Notes under the pieces: generated by a model
The model's input: only the letters and a program-made list of their open reading frames with translations
The model's database searches: none
What the model was told of the DNA's origin: nothing
Position numbers and translations under genes: made by a program
Origin: Sphingomonas sp.
Lineage (GTDB): Bacteria; Pseudomonadota; Alphaproteobacteria; Sphingomonadales; Sphingomonadaceae
NCBI RefSeq assembly: GCF_019749955.1
Contig: NZ_JAIEPC010000008.1
Coordinates: 124,001 to 188,000, forward strand
Length of the DNA: 64,000 bases
Direction of reading: 5' to 3'
Shown here: positions 42,391-51,503 of the stretch, one piece after another
How positions within the stretch are numbered: the first letter of the stretch is position 1
Layout: every line of letters starts with the position of its first letter

Positions 42391-42742
42391 GTTCACGCGA
42401 AGGCGCGAAGTTTCGCGAAGGGCGAGCAGATTTTGGTTCACGCGAAGGGCGCGAAGTTTCGCGAAGAGCGCGAAGGCTTTGGTTCACGCGGAGGCGCGGC
42501 GGCGCGGAGAAGAAGATTTCTGCGCGCAGAGGGCGCAGGGCACTTGCTCAACCCGTCTCGCGCCAGCGAGACCTTCATTCATCGTCGAAGCGAGCGACTT
42601 GGTTTCGGCTACGCCGAAGGCCTGCCGCGACGCCCATTTCCTCCGCGTCTCCGCGTCTCCGCGCCTCCGCGTGGACTCACTTTTCTCTTCGCGCCCTTCG
42701 CGAAACTTCGCGCCCTTCGCGTGAACGGCTTCTTCTTCTGAC
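42388..42742. repeat. Nested inverted-repeat block
   Basis: Direct copies of ttcacgcgaagg(g)cgcgaagtttcgcgaag (42391-42477) and cgcggaggcgcggcggcgcggag; reverse complements at 42645-42742 (ctccgcgcctccgcg...cttcgcgaaacttcgcgcccttcgcgtgaac). Confidence 0.85.
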
Positions 42743-42753
42743 CCCCGCGCGCC

Positions 42754-43632
42754 TCAGTTGAAGCGGAAGCGATAGCTCAGCGCAGCGCCGATCGACACCT
42801 GGTTGCGGCTGCCGAAGCGGCTGGTGGTGATTGGTGAACTCGCGGCCTGATCGATCAACCGGCTGTAGCTCGCAAAGACGGTGCCGTTCCATTTGCCGCC
42901 CAGCCGCCGCGACACGAAGCCCGATACGCCGACATCGTTCAGCCCCGCGCCCGGTTGATAGACCCGCAGTCCGCTGGTCAGCGCAGCGGCAGGCGTGACG
43001 CCATAATAATTGCGGAAATAGGTCGCGTCGGCGAAGCGGATGCGCCCGCCATAGCCGAGCGTCCATTTGCCCTTCAGCGCGATCTTGCGCAGCGACAGAT
43101 CGGCGAGCGTGCCGTTGTGGCCGCTCACTGCCTTGCGCACTTCGAGCTGGAGCGTGGTGAAGAGCGACGGCTGGTAGGCCACGAAGCCGCCTGCTTCGAC
43201 CGTGAAGTTGATCCGCCGCAGCCCCGGAAACACCGCGATGTCGCGCGTCGTGCGGCCGAATTCGGGGCGCAGGATCGGCCCTGCCCGCAGATGCCGCGTG
43301 TTGATCAGATTATAGCCGATGCCCTGCTGCACCGAGGCGAAGAATTGATTCTTGTAGCGGATGTCGAGCTGCGGAATCGGCAGGATGCGCAAGCCCTTGC
43401 TGCCCGGAAATTCGGGGACGGCAAGCAGGCCGGGGCCGAAATCAATCTGCCAGCCGGGCGGATAGGGGCCGAAGCTGAGCGGCGCGGGTTTGCGCGGCGG
43501 CTGGGGTGGCGGCGGCGCGGGCTGGTCCTGCGCCTCGATTGTCGCTTCGGCGATCACGGTTGCGGGCGGCGCCTCCTCGACCGGTGCCGGTGCGCCAAGG
43601 GCCAGTGCCGCCAAAATCAGTCCACCCGTCAT
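42754..43632 (-). CDS. MipA/OmpV family outer membrane protein
   Basis: LLAVPEFPGSKGLRILPIPQLDIRYKNQFFASVQQGIGYNL, alternating beta-strand pattern, terminal SYRFRFN. Confidence 0.85.
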   Translation of the reverse strand: MTGGLILAALALGAPAPVEEAPPATVIAEATIEAQDQPAPPPPQPPRKPAPLSFGPYPPGWQIDFGPGLLAVPEFPGSKGLRILPIPQLDIRYKNQFFASVQQGIGYNLINTRHLRAGPILRPEFGRTTRDIAVFPGLRRINFTVEAGGFVAYQPSLFTTLQLEVRKAVSGHNGTLADLSLRKIALKGKWTLGYGGRIRFADATYFRNYYGVTPAAALTSGLRVYQPGAGLNDVGVSGFVSRRLGGKWNGTVFASYSRLIDQAASSPITTSRFGSRNQVSIGAALSYRFRFN

Positions 43633-43755
43633 ATCGTCCCCGCTTGTTGGATCTTGCCACCCCCTACATTGCTTTTCCCCAATCTCAAGCCGGATGACGC
43701 ACCGCAACGCGATAGGCGTGACGAACGCTTTGCGACGCGGTAAGGCCTGCCCCCC

Positions 43756-46755
43756 ATGAGCGACACACAGACTACGCCGAAGGACTGGCGCGACACCGTC
43801 TTCCTGCCGAAGACCGATTTTCCGATGAAGGCGGGCCTCCCCCAGAAGGAGCCCGGCATTCTGGCGACGTGGCAGGAAGCCAAGCTCTACGATCGCCTGC
43901 GCGATGCCCGCCGCGGCCGCGAGAAGTTCATTTTCCACGACGGCCCGCCCTATGCCAATGGCGACATGCACATCGGCCATGCGCTCAACCATATCCTGAA
44001 GGACATGGTGGTCCGCACGCAGACCCTGCTCGGCAAGGATGCGCCCTATGTGCCCGGCTGGGATTGTCACGGCCTGCCGATCGAATGGAAGGTCGAGGAG
44101 GAATATCGCAAGCGCAAGCGCAACAAGGACGAAGTCGACCCCGACGAGTTCCGCGCCGAATGTCGGGCCTATGCGCAGAAATGGGTCGACATCCAGCGCG
44201 AGCAGCTAAAGCGGCTCGGCATCAATGCCGATTGGGATCACCCCTATCTGACGATGGATTTCCAGGCCGAAGCGACGATCGTATCGGAACTGATGAAATT
44301 CGCCGAGAGCGACCAGCTCTATCGCGGGGCCAAGCCGGTGATGTGGTCGCCGGTCGAAAAGACCGCGCTGGCGGAGGCCGAGATCGAATATGAGGATATC
44401 ACGTCGACGCAGATCGACGTGGCGTTCGAGATTGTCGAGGCGCCCAACGCACCCGAACTGGTCGGCGCGCATGCGGTGATCTGGACGACGACGCCGTGGA
44501 CGATCCCGGTGAACCAGGCTTTGGCTTACGGGCCGGAGATTTGGTATAATACCATCGTGTTGCAAAAAGCGACTTGGGACGGTCAACCTTATAGTCTTCC
44601 CCGAGCACAAGTCACCGATGGGCTGGGAATCAAAGTCGTCATTGCTGAGGACTTAGCGCTCGCCTTTCGGGATCGAATTGATCCCCGAAGGAATGGCGGT
44701 AGAGGGTATGTGGCTGGCCAATACGGAACTCGATTCCAAGGCTCCGACCTCGTTGGTGCCACCGCCCGGCACCCGATGCATGAACTCGGCGGGTTCTTCG
44801 CGAACCCCCGCCCCTTCCTGCCCGGCTATTTCGTCACCACCGACGCGGGCACCGGGCTCGTTCACATGGCGCCCGACCACGGCGAGGACGATTTCGCGCT
44901 GTGCAAGGTTTATGGCATCGACCCCGTGTTCGTCGTTGGTGCCGATGGCCGGTATCGCGAAAATTGGCCGTGGCTCGGTGGCGAGCCGCTGTCGGTCATC
45001 AACAACAAGCTCAACGCGCCCGACGGGCCGATCTGTAATGCACTTCGCGAGGCGAATGCTCTCCTTTCCGCGCGCAACGATGAGAGCACGAGGCACAGCT
45101 ATCCGCATTCGTGGCGGTCGAAGGCCAAGGTGATCTATCGCTGCACGCCGCAGTGGTTTGTGTCGATGGATAAACTTCTGAGCGGTGGGGAGGAGGCCCG
45201 TGTCTCGACTTCGCTCGACACTAACGGTGTGGAAAACATTGCCACCCAACCCCCGTTCGTCCCGAGCAACGTCGAGGGACAGGCCCCAAGCGATACGCTG
45301 CGCCACCGCGCCATGACCGCCATCGCCAACACCAAATTCATCCCCGAAAAGGGCCGCAACCGGCTCGGGTCGATGGTCGAGGGGCGGCCCGATTGGGTGT
45401 TGTCGCGCCAGCGCGCCTGGGGCGTGCCGATCACCTTGTTCGTCGATCGCAAGACCGGCAAATATCTCTGCGACGCGTCCGTCAACGCGCGGATCATCGC
45501 GGCGGTGCGCGAAGGCGGCGTTGATGCGTGGTCGGAGCGCAATGCATTCTTCTTCTTGAATGGCTTTGAAGAGAACGACGATCCAAGCTTCATGAGGGCG
45601 CTTCATACAGACAATCTCAGGAAGATTGACGATTATGAGCGCGTCACCGACATTCTCGACGTGTGGTTCGACAGCGGCTGCACCCATGCCTTCGTGCTCG
45701 AATCCGGCCGCTGGCCCGACCTGCAATGGCCCGCCGACCTCTATCTCGAAGGCAGCGACCAGCATCGCGGCTGGTTCCAGTCATCGCTGCTCGAGTCGTG
45801 CGGCACGCGCGGGCGGGCGCCCTACAAGACCGTGCTGACGCACGGCTTCACGATGGACCAAAAGGGCATGAAAATGTCCAAGTCGCTCGGCAACACGATC
45901 AATCCGCTCGATCTGATGCGCGATTATGGCGCCGACATCCTGCGGCTGTGGGCGTTGTCGGTCGATTTCACCGAGGATCACCGCATCGGCGACGAAATCC
46001 TGAAAGGGGTCGCCGACCAGTATCGCAAGCTGCGCAACAGCTTCCGCTATCTGCTCGGCGCGCTGGAGGGTTTTGACGAGGCCGAGCGGGTGGCGGTGGC
46101 GGAAATGCCCGAGCTGGAGCGCTACATGCTCCATCTGCTGGCGGAGCTCGACGCCAAGCTGCGTACGGCGGTGAGCGACTTTGACTTCAACAGCTACACG
46201 CGGCTGCTGAGCGATTTCGCCAACAATGATCTGTCGGCCTTCTACTTCGATATCCGCAAGGATTCGCTTTATTGCGATGCGCCGGGGAGCCTCAAGCGCC
46301 GCGCGTGCCGCACCGTGTTCGACACGATGTTCCACGCGCTGGTGCGTTATGCGGCGCCGGTGCTGGTCTTTACGGCGGAAGAAGTATGGCAGACGCGCTA
46401 TCCCGACAGCGAGAGCGTGCATCTGCTCGAGTGGCCGGTGCTTGAAGTGGCGCAAGCCGACGCGACGGTGTGGGCCGAAGTCCGCGCACTGCGCACGCAG
46501 GTGAACGAGGCGATCGAGCCGTTGCGCCGCGACAAATTGGTGCGCACCAGCATGGACGCCGAAGTCACCGTGCCCGCGCTGCCGCTGCCCGCCGATCTGC
46601 TCGCCGAGCTGTTCATCGTGGCGAGCGTCACGCAAGGGACCGCGGTCATTGTCACGCCGACCGCCTTCCACAAATGCGGCCGCTGCTGGCGGTTGCTGCC
46701 CGAAGTCGTTGAGGATGGCGATCTCTGCAACCGCTGCACTGAGGTGGTGGCATGA
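43756..46755 (+). CDS. ileS: Isoleucine--tRNA ligase
   Basis: DGPPYANGDMHIGHALNHILKDM (HIGH), TTTPWTIPVNQALAYG, GMKMSKSLGN (KMSKS), C-terminal zinc motif CGRCWRLL...CNRC. Confidence 0.97.
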   Translation: MSDTQTTPKDWRDTVFLPKTDFPMKAGLPQKEPGILATWQEAKLYDRLRDARRGREKFIFHDGPPYANGDMHIGHALNHILKDMVVRTQTLLGKDAPYVPGWDCHGLPIEWKVEEEYRKRKRNKDEVDPDEFRAECRAYAQKWVDIQREQLKRLGINADWDHPYLTMDFQAEATIVSELMKFAESDQLYRGAKPVMWSPVEKTALAEAEIEYEDITSTQIDVAFEIVEAPNAPELVGAHAVIWTTTPWTIPVNQALAYGPEIWYNTIVLQKATWDGQPYSLPRAQVTDGLGIKVVIAEDLALAFRDRIDPRRNGGRGYVAGQYGTRFQGSDLVGATARHPMHELGGFFANPRPFLPGYFVTTDAGTGLVHMAPDHGEDDFALCKVYGIDPVFVVGADGRYRENWPWLGGEPLSVINNKLNAPDGPICNALREANALLSARNDESTRHSYPHSWRSKAKVIYRCTPQWFVSMDKLLSGGEEARVSTSLDTNGVENIATQPPFVPSNVEGQAPSDTLRHRAMTAIANTKFIPEKGRNRLGSMVEGRPDWVLSRQRAWGVPITLFVDRKTGKYLCDASVNARIIAAVREGGVDAWSERNAFFFLNGFEENDDPSFMRALHTDNLRKIDDYERVTDILDVWFDSGCTHAFVLESGRWPDLQWPADLYLEGSDQHRGWFQSSLLESCGTRGRAPYKTVLTHGFTMDQKGMKMSKSLGNTINPLDLMRDYGADILRLWALSVDFTEDHRIGDEILKGVADQYRKLRNSFRYLLGALEGFDEAERVAVAEMPELERYMLHLLAELDAKLRTAVSDFDFNSYTRLLSDFANNDLSAFYFDIRKDSLYCDAPGSLKRRACRTVFDTMFHALVRYAAPVLVFTAEEVWQTRYPDSESVHLLEWPVLEVAQADATVWAEVRALRTQVNEAIEPLRRDKLVRTSMDAEVTVPALPLPADLLAELFIVASVTQGTAVIVTPTAFHKCGRCWRLLPEVVEDGDLCNRCTEVVA
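45195..45287. repeat. REP-like family C element inside the ileS reading frame
   Basis: ggcccgtgtctcgacttcgctcgacactaacgg...ccgttcgtcccgagcaacgtcgagggacaggcc, both halves related to the copy at 55741-55818. Confidence 0.85.
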
Positions 46756-47294
46756 AGCTCCCCGGCATTGGCTTGGCGACGGCGGGTGCCGCGTTCGGCC
46801 TCGATCAGCTCCTCAAATGGATCATGACCGGGCCGATGCAGCTCAACACGCTGGCCGCGCCCGTCGTCGATTTGCTGCCGATTTTCCGCGTGCGCTTCGT
46901 CGCCAATGACGGCGTGTCGCTCGGGCTGCTGCGGGCAGGCTCTGACGAAACGCGCTGGGCGCTGGTGGCGATGACGGGCGCGATTGCGATTGGCGTGCTG
47001 GTGTGGCTGTGGCGCGAGCCCAAGCGTTGGGATCAGGCCGCGCTTGGTCTCGTGCTCGGCGGGGCGCTCGGCAATATCCTCGACCGGGTGCGACTGGGCT
47101 ATGTCGTCGACTTCGCCGATCTGCACTTCGGCGACTGGAGCCCGTTTTTGGTCTTCAATCTGGGGGACGCGGCGATTACGGTGGGGGTACTCATCCTGCT
47201 GGCGCGCGCGCTGTTAATGCGCGACAAGGCGCCGGTGGGAGCACCGCAGGCGACTGCGGTGGAAAATGGATCGGTGGAGAATGACAATGCGTAA
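46752..47294 (+). CDS. lspA: Lipoprotein signal peptidase (signal peptidase II)
   Basis: Multi-TM; FVANDGVSLGLL, GGALGNILDRVRLGYVVDFADLHFGDWSPFLVFNLGDAAITVG. Confidence 0.94.
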   Translation: MKLPGIGLATAGAAFGLDQLLKWIMTGPMQLNTLAAPVVDLLPIFRVRFVANDGVSLGLLRAGSDETRWALVAMTGAIAIGVLVWLWREPKRWDQAALGLVLGGALGNILDRVRLGYVVDFADLHFGDWSPFLVFNLGDAAITVGVLILLARALLMRDKAPVGAPQATAVENGSVENDNA

Positions 47295-47703
47295 ATTTGT
47301 GCCGGTCGCGGTGATGGTCGGCCTGTCGGTCGCGCTCGCCGGTTGCGGCGGTGGCAGCGGGCTGAAGCGCGCCAAGCCCGATGAATATGCCGTCGCGCGC
47401 CAGGCGCCGCTCGTCATTCCGCCCGATTATGCGCTGGTGCCACCGCGCCCCGGTGCCGCGCGCCCGCAGGAAAACAACCCGAGCACGCTCGCGCTTGAAG
47501 CGCTGTTCGGTGGCGCGGCCGCGCGGAGCGTGGGCGAGCAGGCCGTGCTTAACAATGCCGGCGGCGACACGATTGCGCCGGGTGTGCGCTCCGAAGTCGG
47601 CGATCCCGAAACCAATGTCGTCGACAAGGGCGCGACGACGCGCGACATCGTCGCCGCCCCCGAAGGCGACGGCCAGAACGCAACGACGAAGACGCCGAAG
47701 TAA
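47281..47703 (+). CDS. DUF3035-like lipoprotein
   Basis: LAGCGG lipobox; KPDEYAVARQAPLVIPPDYALVPPRPGA. Confidence 0.82.
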   Translation: MTMRKFVPVAVMVGLSVALAGCGGGSGLKRAKPDEYAVARQAPLVIPPDYALVPPRPGAARPQENNPSTLALEALFGGAAARSVGEQAVLNNAGGDTIAPGVRSEVGDPETNVVDKGATTRDIVAAPEGDGQNATTKTPK

Positions 47704-47714
47704 GGTTATCCCGG

Positions 47715-47746
47715 AGGCGGGCCGCACCGGCTGGTGCAGCCCGCCT
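47715..47746. terminator. GC-rich hairpin between convergent genes
   Basis: aggcgggc-cgcacc-ggct-ggtgca-gcccgcct inverted repeat. Confidence 0.5.
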
Positions 47747-47752
47747 GCGCGA

Positions 47753-48577
47753 TTAAAAGGCTGCGGTCAGTCCGACCACCACGGTGCCGTTCGCGATCGA
47801 GCCACGATTGGCCTGCCCGCGCGTGAACTGCGGAAACAGATAGGCCGAGCCGCGCGTGGTGATGTCGGTGTCGATGTACGACACGTTGAACGTCAGGTTC
47901 TTGTAAGTGACATCGCTGCCGAGCGACCAGTCGAGGTACGTTCCCGTCGGCGCCACGCTGGTGCCGTTCGGCCCCAGACCGGGATTGCCCCAGCTATGGC
48001 CGATATGCGCCTTCAGCGTGAACGGTGTCTTGGGAATGCCGACGGCGGCGTCGCCCGCGGCATAGATATTGTCCTCGCGATCACCAACGCGGCTCTGCGG
48101 CGTGTTGGTGACGTTGCCCAGCGCGAGCTGCGGCGGCGCGTAATAGGCGCTACCGGTGAGGGACACCGGGCCGATCTGACCGGTGTATTTGCCGTAGAAT
48201 TCGACATAATCGGTCAGCGTCGCGCCGCCCGGATAATTATACCAGGTCAGCCCGACATCGGCCGTGCCCGGCCCGAGCTTTCGCTTGTAGCCGCCGATCA
48301 CGTCGAGTTCGAGGTTGGGACCGCCGAAGGTGCCCCAGCCAGCGAGGTTCGACGCGAACAGGCCGACATAAAGCCCGCTCTTGTGGCTGACGGTGAGCGT
48401 GGCCTGCAACGTCGGCTTGGTATCGGATTGCGAGACACCGCGCAGACGATAATCGCTGGCGAGCGTGACGCTGCCGTTGATCGTGACCGGCGGTGGTGGA
48501 TCGGTTTCGTCGGCAAGCGCCGGCGTGGCGGTAGCGGCGAGCACAAGCACGCCGAGAGTGGAGAGAGTGAAGCGCAT
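47753..48577 (-). CDS. TorF family putative porin
   Basis: Signal peptide; VTINGSVTLASDYRLRGVSQSDTKPTLQATLTVSHKSGLYVGLFASNL. Confidence 0.88.
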   Translation of the reverse strand: MRFTLSTLGVLVLAATATPALADETDPPPPVTINGSVTLASDYRLRGVSQSDTKPTLQATLTVSHKSGLYVGLFASNLAGWGTFGGPNLELDVIGGYKRKLGPGTADVGLTWYNYPGGATLTDYVEFYGKYTGQIGPVSLTGSAYYAPPQLALGNVTNTPQSRVGDREDNIYAAGDAAVGIPKTPFTLKAHIGHSWGNPGLGPNGTSVAPTGTYLDWSLGSDVTYKNLTFNVSYIDTDITTRGSAYLFPQFTRGQANRGSIANGTVVVGLTAAF

Positions 48578-48742
48578 CGGATCCCCCGAAATTGAGATGA
48601 CGATGTCCCCGCCTGCTAGAGCCGCAGCCACATCTGTCAGGGACAAGTCCCTCGCGTAGCTTGACGACCTTAACGAGAGACTGCCAATCGATGCTGCAAT
48701 GCACAAGAAAAATCGGTCGCGGTGCCCGATTTGGGTAAGATG

Positions 48743-49954
48743 CTATGGTGTCAGGGCAACAGTTTGGCCCGCCCGAAAGCGCGCCAGTCCCGCGTCGAGA
48801 TCGGCGATCAAGTCGTCGGGGTCTTCCAATCCGATCGACAAGCGCACCAGCGGTCCGGCGAAATCAGGCGTGGTCGCAGTGCGATAGCGCGCCGGATCGA
48901 CCGGGATTGCGAGGCTTTCGAAGCCGCCCCAGCTATAGCCGAGGCCGAACAGTTCGAGCCCGTCGAGCAGCGCCGCGCGCGCGGCATCGCTGCCGCCGTT
49001 CAGCACGAAACCGAACAGCCCCGAGCTGCCCTTGAAGTCGCGGACGAAATGGTCGTGGCCGGGGCACGAGGGGAGCGCCGGGTGGAGCACCTGCGCGACT
49101 TCGGGGCGGGTACTCAGCCACTGGGCGATCTTCAGCGCGCTCGCCTGATGCTGTGCGAGGCGGATCGCCATTGTCCGTAGGCCCCGCGATCCGAGCCAGC
49201 ACTCATCGGCGCTGGCAACCTGGCCGAGCTGAAAGCTGGTGTCGCGCAGCTTGGCGAAATGGCCGGGACCGGCGGTAACGCTGCCCAGCATCACATCCGA
49301 ATGGCCTGCGACATATTTGGTGCAGGCGAGGATCGACAGATCAATGCCCTTTTCGATCGCCGGAAACAGCAAAGGCGTCGCCCAGGTATTGTCGAGCAAG
49401 GTCACGAGTCCGTGCGCCTTGGCGACGCCGACGATCGCGGGCACGTCCATCACCTCGAACGTCAGGCTGCCGGGGCTTTCGAGCAGGATCGCGCGCGTCG
49501 CCGGGCCGATGAGGTCGGCAATGCCTGCCCCGATCAATGGATCGTAAAAGCGCGTCGCGATGCCGAAGCGATTGAGCAGCCCGGTCGCCATGCTGCGCGT
49601 CGGATCATAGCTGCTGTCGGTGATCAGCACTTCGTCGCCGGGGACCAGCACTGATAGCAGAGCCGCCGCGATTGCCGCGACGCCCGAGCAATAAAGGAAT
49701 GTTCCTTCGGCGCCCGGCTCAAGCTCGGTCAGCGCATCGGCCAGACTCCACTGCGTCGGGGTGCCGCGCCGCCCGTAGAAGAGGCGGTGGTGCGTGTTGG
49801 CGCCGGCCGCGCGCATCTCGGCGACCGACTCGTACAGGATCGTCGAGGCGCGCCAGACGGGGACGTTGACGATGCCCCGCGTCCATTCCTCGCGTCGCCC
49901 GGCGGTGACGACGCGCGTCTTGTCGCGCCGTCCCCCGTGCCCGCCTTCGCTCAC
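48743..49954 (-). CDS. Cystathionine beta-lyase (Cys/Met metabolism PLP enzyme)
   Basis: YGRRGTPTQWSLADALTELE, SGVAAIAAALLSVL, TLLDNTWATPLLFPAIEKGIDLSILACTKYVAGHSDVMLGSV (PLP Lys); GTG start inferred. Confidence 0.93.
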   Translation of the reverse strand: MSEGGHGGRRDKTRVVTAGRREEWTRGIVNVPVWRASTILYESVAEMRAAGANTHHRLFYGRRGTPTQWSLADALTELEPGAEGTFLYCSGVAAIAAALLSVLVPGDEVLITDSSYDPTRSMATGLLNRFGIATRFYDPLIGAGIADLIGPATRAILLESPGSLTFEVMDVPAIVGVAKAHGLVTLLDNTWATPLLFPAIEKGIDLSILACTKYVAGHSDVMLGSVTAGPGHFAKLRDTSFQLGQVASADECWLGSRGLRTMAIRLAQHQASALKIAQWLSTRPEVAQVLHPALPSCPGHDHFVRDFKGSSGLFGFVLNGGSDAARAALLDGLELFGLGYSWGGFESLAIPVDPARYRTATTPDFAGPLVRLSIGLEDPDDLIADLDAGLARFRAGQTVALTP

Positions 49955-50793
49955 GCGGCGCCCATGGCCTTTGGCGTGGTGCGGTCGGCGCCCCATTCGG
50001 ACCAGCTGCCGTCATAAAGCGCGGCGTCATTGCCGAGCAGGTGGGCGGCGAACACCAGCACGCCCGCCGTGATCCCTGAACCGCAGGTCGCGACGACGGG
50101 CTTCGACAGGTCGATGCCGGCGGCATCGAAAGCCGCCTTCAGGTCGTCGGGCGATTTCCACGTGCCATCGGCGTTGAAAAGCGTGGCGTAGTGGAGGTTC
50201 TTCGAGCCGGGGATGTGCCCGGCGTGCGTCGCGGGGCGCGGATCGGGCTCTTCGCCGGTGAAGCGCGCGGCGCTGCGGGCGTCGACGACTTGCTCGGCGG
50301 CCGAATCGAGATTGGCCTTCATCTGATCGAGCGTGCGCACGCCCTTGTCATCGGCCCAGACGGTGAAGTGGCGGTGGCGCAGCGATTCCTTGCCGGTCGC
50401 CAGCGCGCGCCCTTCGGCCTTCCACTTGGCGATGCCGCCGTCGAGAATCGCGACGTCATGCGCGCCAAAGGTCCGCAGCATCCACCACGCCCGCGCCGAG
50501 GTGTGCAGCGGCGAATCGTCGTACAGCACAATGCGGCTGCCATCGCCGAGGCCGAGCGACTGCATGCGACTCGCGAATTTTTCCGGGCTGGGGAGCATCG
50601 AGGGGAGCGGGTTCGACAGATCGGCAATCTCGCCCAAATCCATGAACACCGCGCCCGGGATGTGGCCGGCCTCATATTCCGCTGCGGCATCCCGGCTCGC
50701 ATCGCTGAAATAGCTGGCATCGACCACACGCAGGTCGGTTGCGGTAAGTTCGTTCGCCAGCCATTCGGTCGTCACCAACGCGTCCATTGCCAT
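49951..50793 (-). CDS. sseA: Sulfurtransferase (3-mercaptopyruvate sulfurtransferase type)
   Basis: Tandem rhodanese domains; GHIPGAVFMDLGEIADLSNPLPSMLPSPEKF, CGSGITAGVLVFA active site. Confidence 0.92.
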   Translation of the reverse strand: MAMDALVTTEWLANELTATDLRVVDASYFSDASRDAAAEYEAGHIPGAVFMDLGEIADLSNPLPSMLPSPEKFASRMQSLGLGDGSRIVLYDDSPLHTSARAWWMLRTFGAHDVAILDGGIAKWKAEGRALATGKESLRHRHFTVWADDKGVRTLDQMKANLDSAAEQVVDARSAARFTGEEPDPRPATHAGHIPGSKNLHYATLFNADGTWKSPDDLKAAFDAAGIDLSKPVVATCGSGITAGVLVFAAHLLGNDAALYDGSWSEWGADRTTPKAMGAA

Positions 50794-50901
50794 CTCCTGA
50801 TATCGTTACGCTTTCCCTAGCCGCGCCGCGCGGCGCCGTCGAGCATATCGCGCAAGCGTGCGCCATCGCCGCTTCACTTTGGCGCGCGAGCGATTAAGTC
50901 G

Positions 50902-51354
50902 GTGGCCATGACACCCAAATACCTAGGCCAGACCAGCGCGCTGCCAACGTCGCCTGACGATGCCGTGCTCGATTACGTCCCCAATCCGCGGCTGGGGCAG
51001 CGCTATATGGTGCGCTTCGTCTCGCCCGAATTCACCTCACTGTGCCCGGTGACCGCGCAGCCCGATTTCGCGCATCTGGTAATCGACTATGTCCCCGATG
51101 CGACGATCGTCGAATCGAAATCGCTCAAGCTGTTCCTCGGGTCGTTCCGCAACCATCAGGCGTTTCACGAGGATTGCACCGTCGGCATCGGCGTGCGGCT
51201 GTTTGACGAAATGAAGCCGCTCTGGCTGCGGATCGGCGGCTATTGGTATCCGCGCGGCGGCATCCCCATCGACGTCTTCTGGCAAAGCGGTCCGCCGCCC
51301 GAAGGGGTGTGGGTGCCTGCGCAGGACGTGCCGGGCTATCGCGGACGCGGTTGA
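50902..51354 (+). CDS. queF: NADPH-dependent 7-cyano-7-deazaguanine (preQ0) reductase
   Basis: [47 protein letters not shown]. Confidence 0.95.
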   Translation: MAMTPKYLGQTSALPTSPDDAVLDYVPNPRLGQRYMVRFVSPEFTSLCPVTAQPDFAHLVIDYVPDATIVESKSLKLFLGSFRNHQAFHEDCTVGIGVRLFDEMKPLWLRIGGYWYPRGGIPIDVFWQSGPPPEGVWVPAQDVPGYRGRG

Positions 51355-51503
51355 CCGCGCTTTCCGCGCGCATTGTAACAAAAGGCTTTGACTTGCACGC
51401 GTTGCAGTGCAGCATGGTCGCAACCATATTCCTGTCTATCGGTTAGGAGTCCATCGTTCATCAGGACCGGTGCCCGCGCGCCGTTCCGCGAAAGGATCAT
51501 TCT

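Noticed and set aside
42347-42761. Overlapping Arg-rich ORFs in three frames (102-135 aa)
   Set aside because: They are translations of the nested inverted-repeat block, a common mis-annotation.
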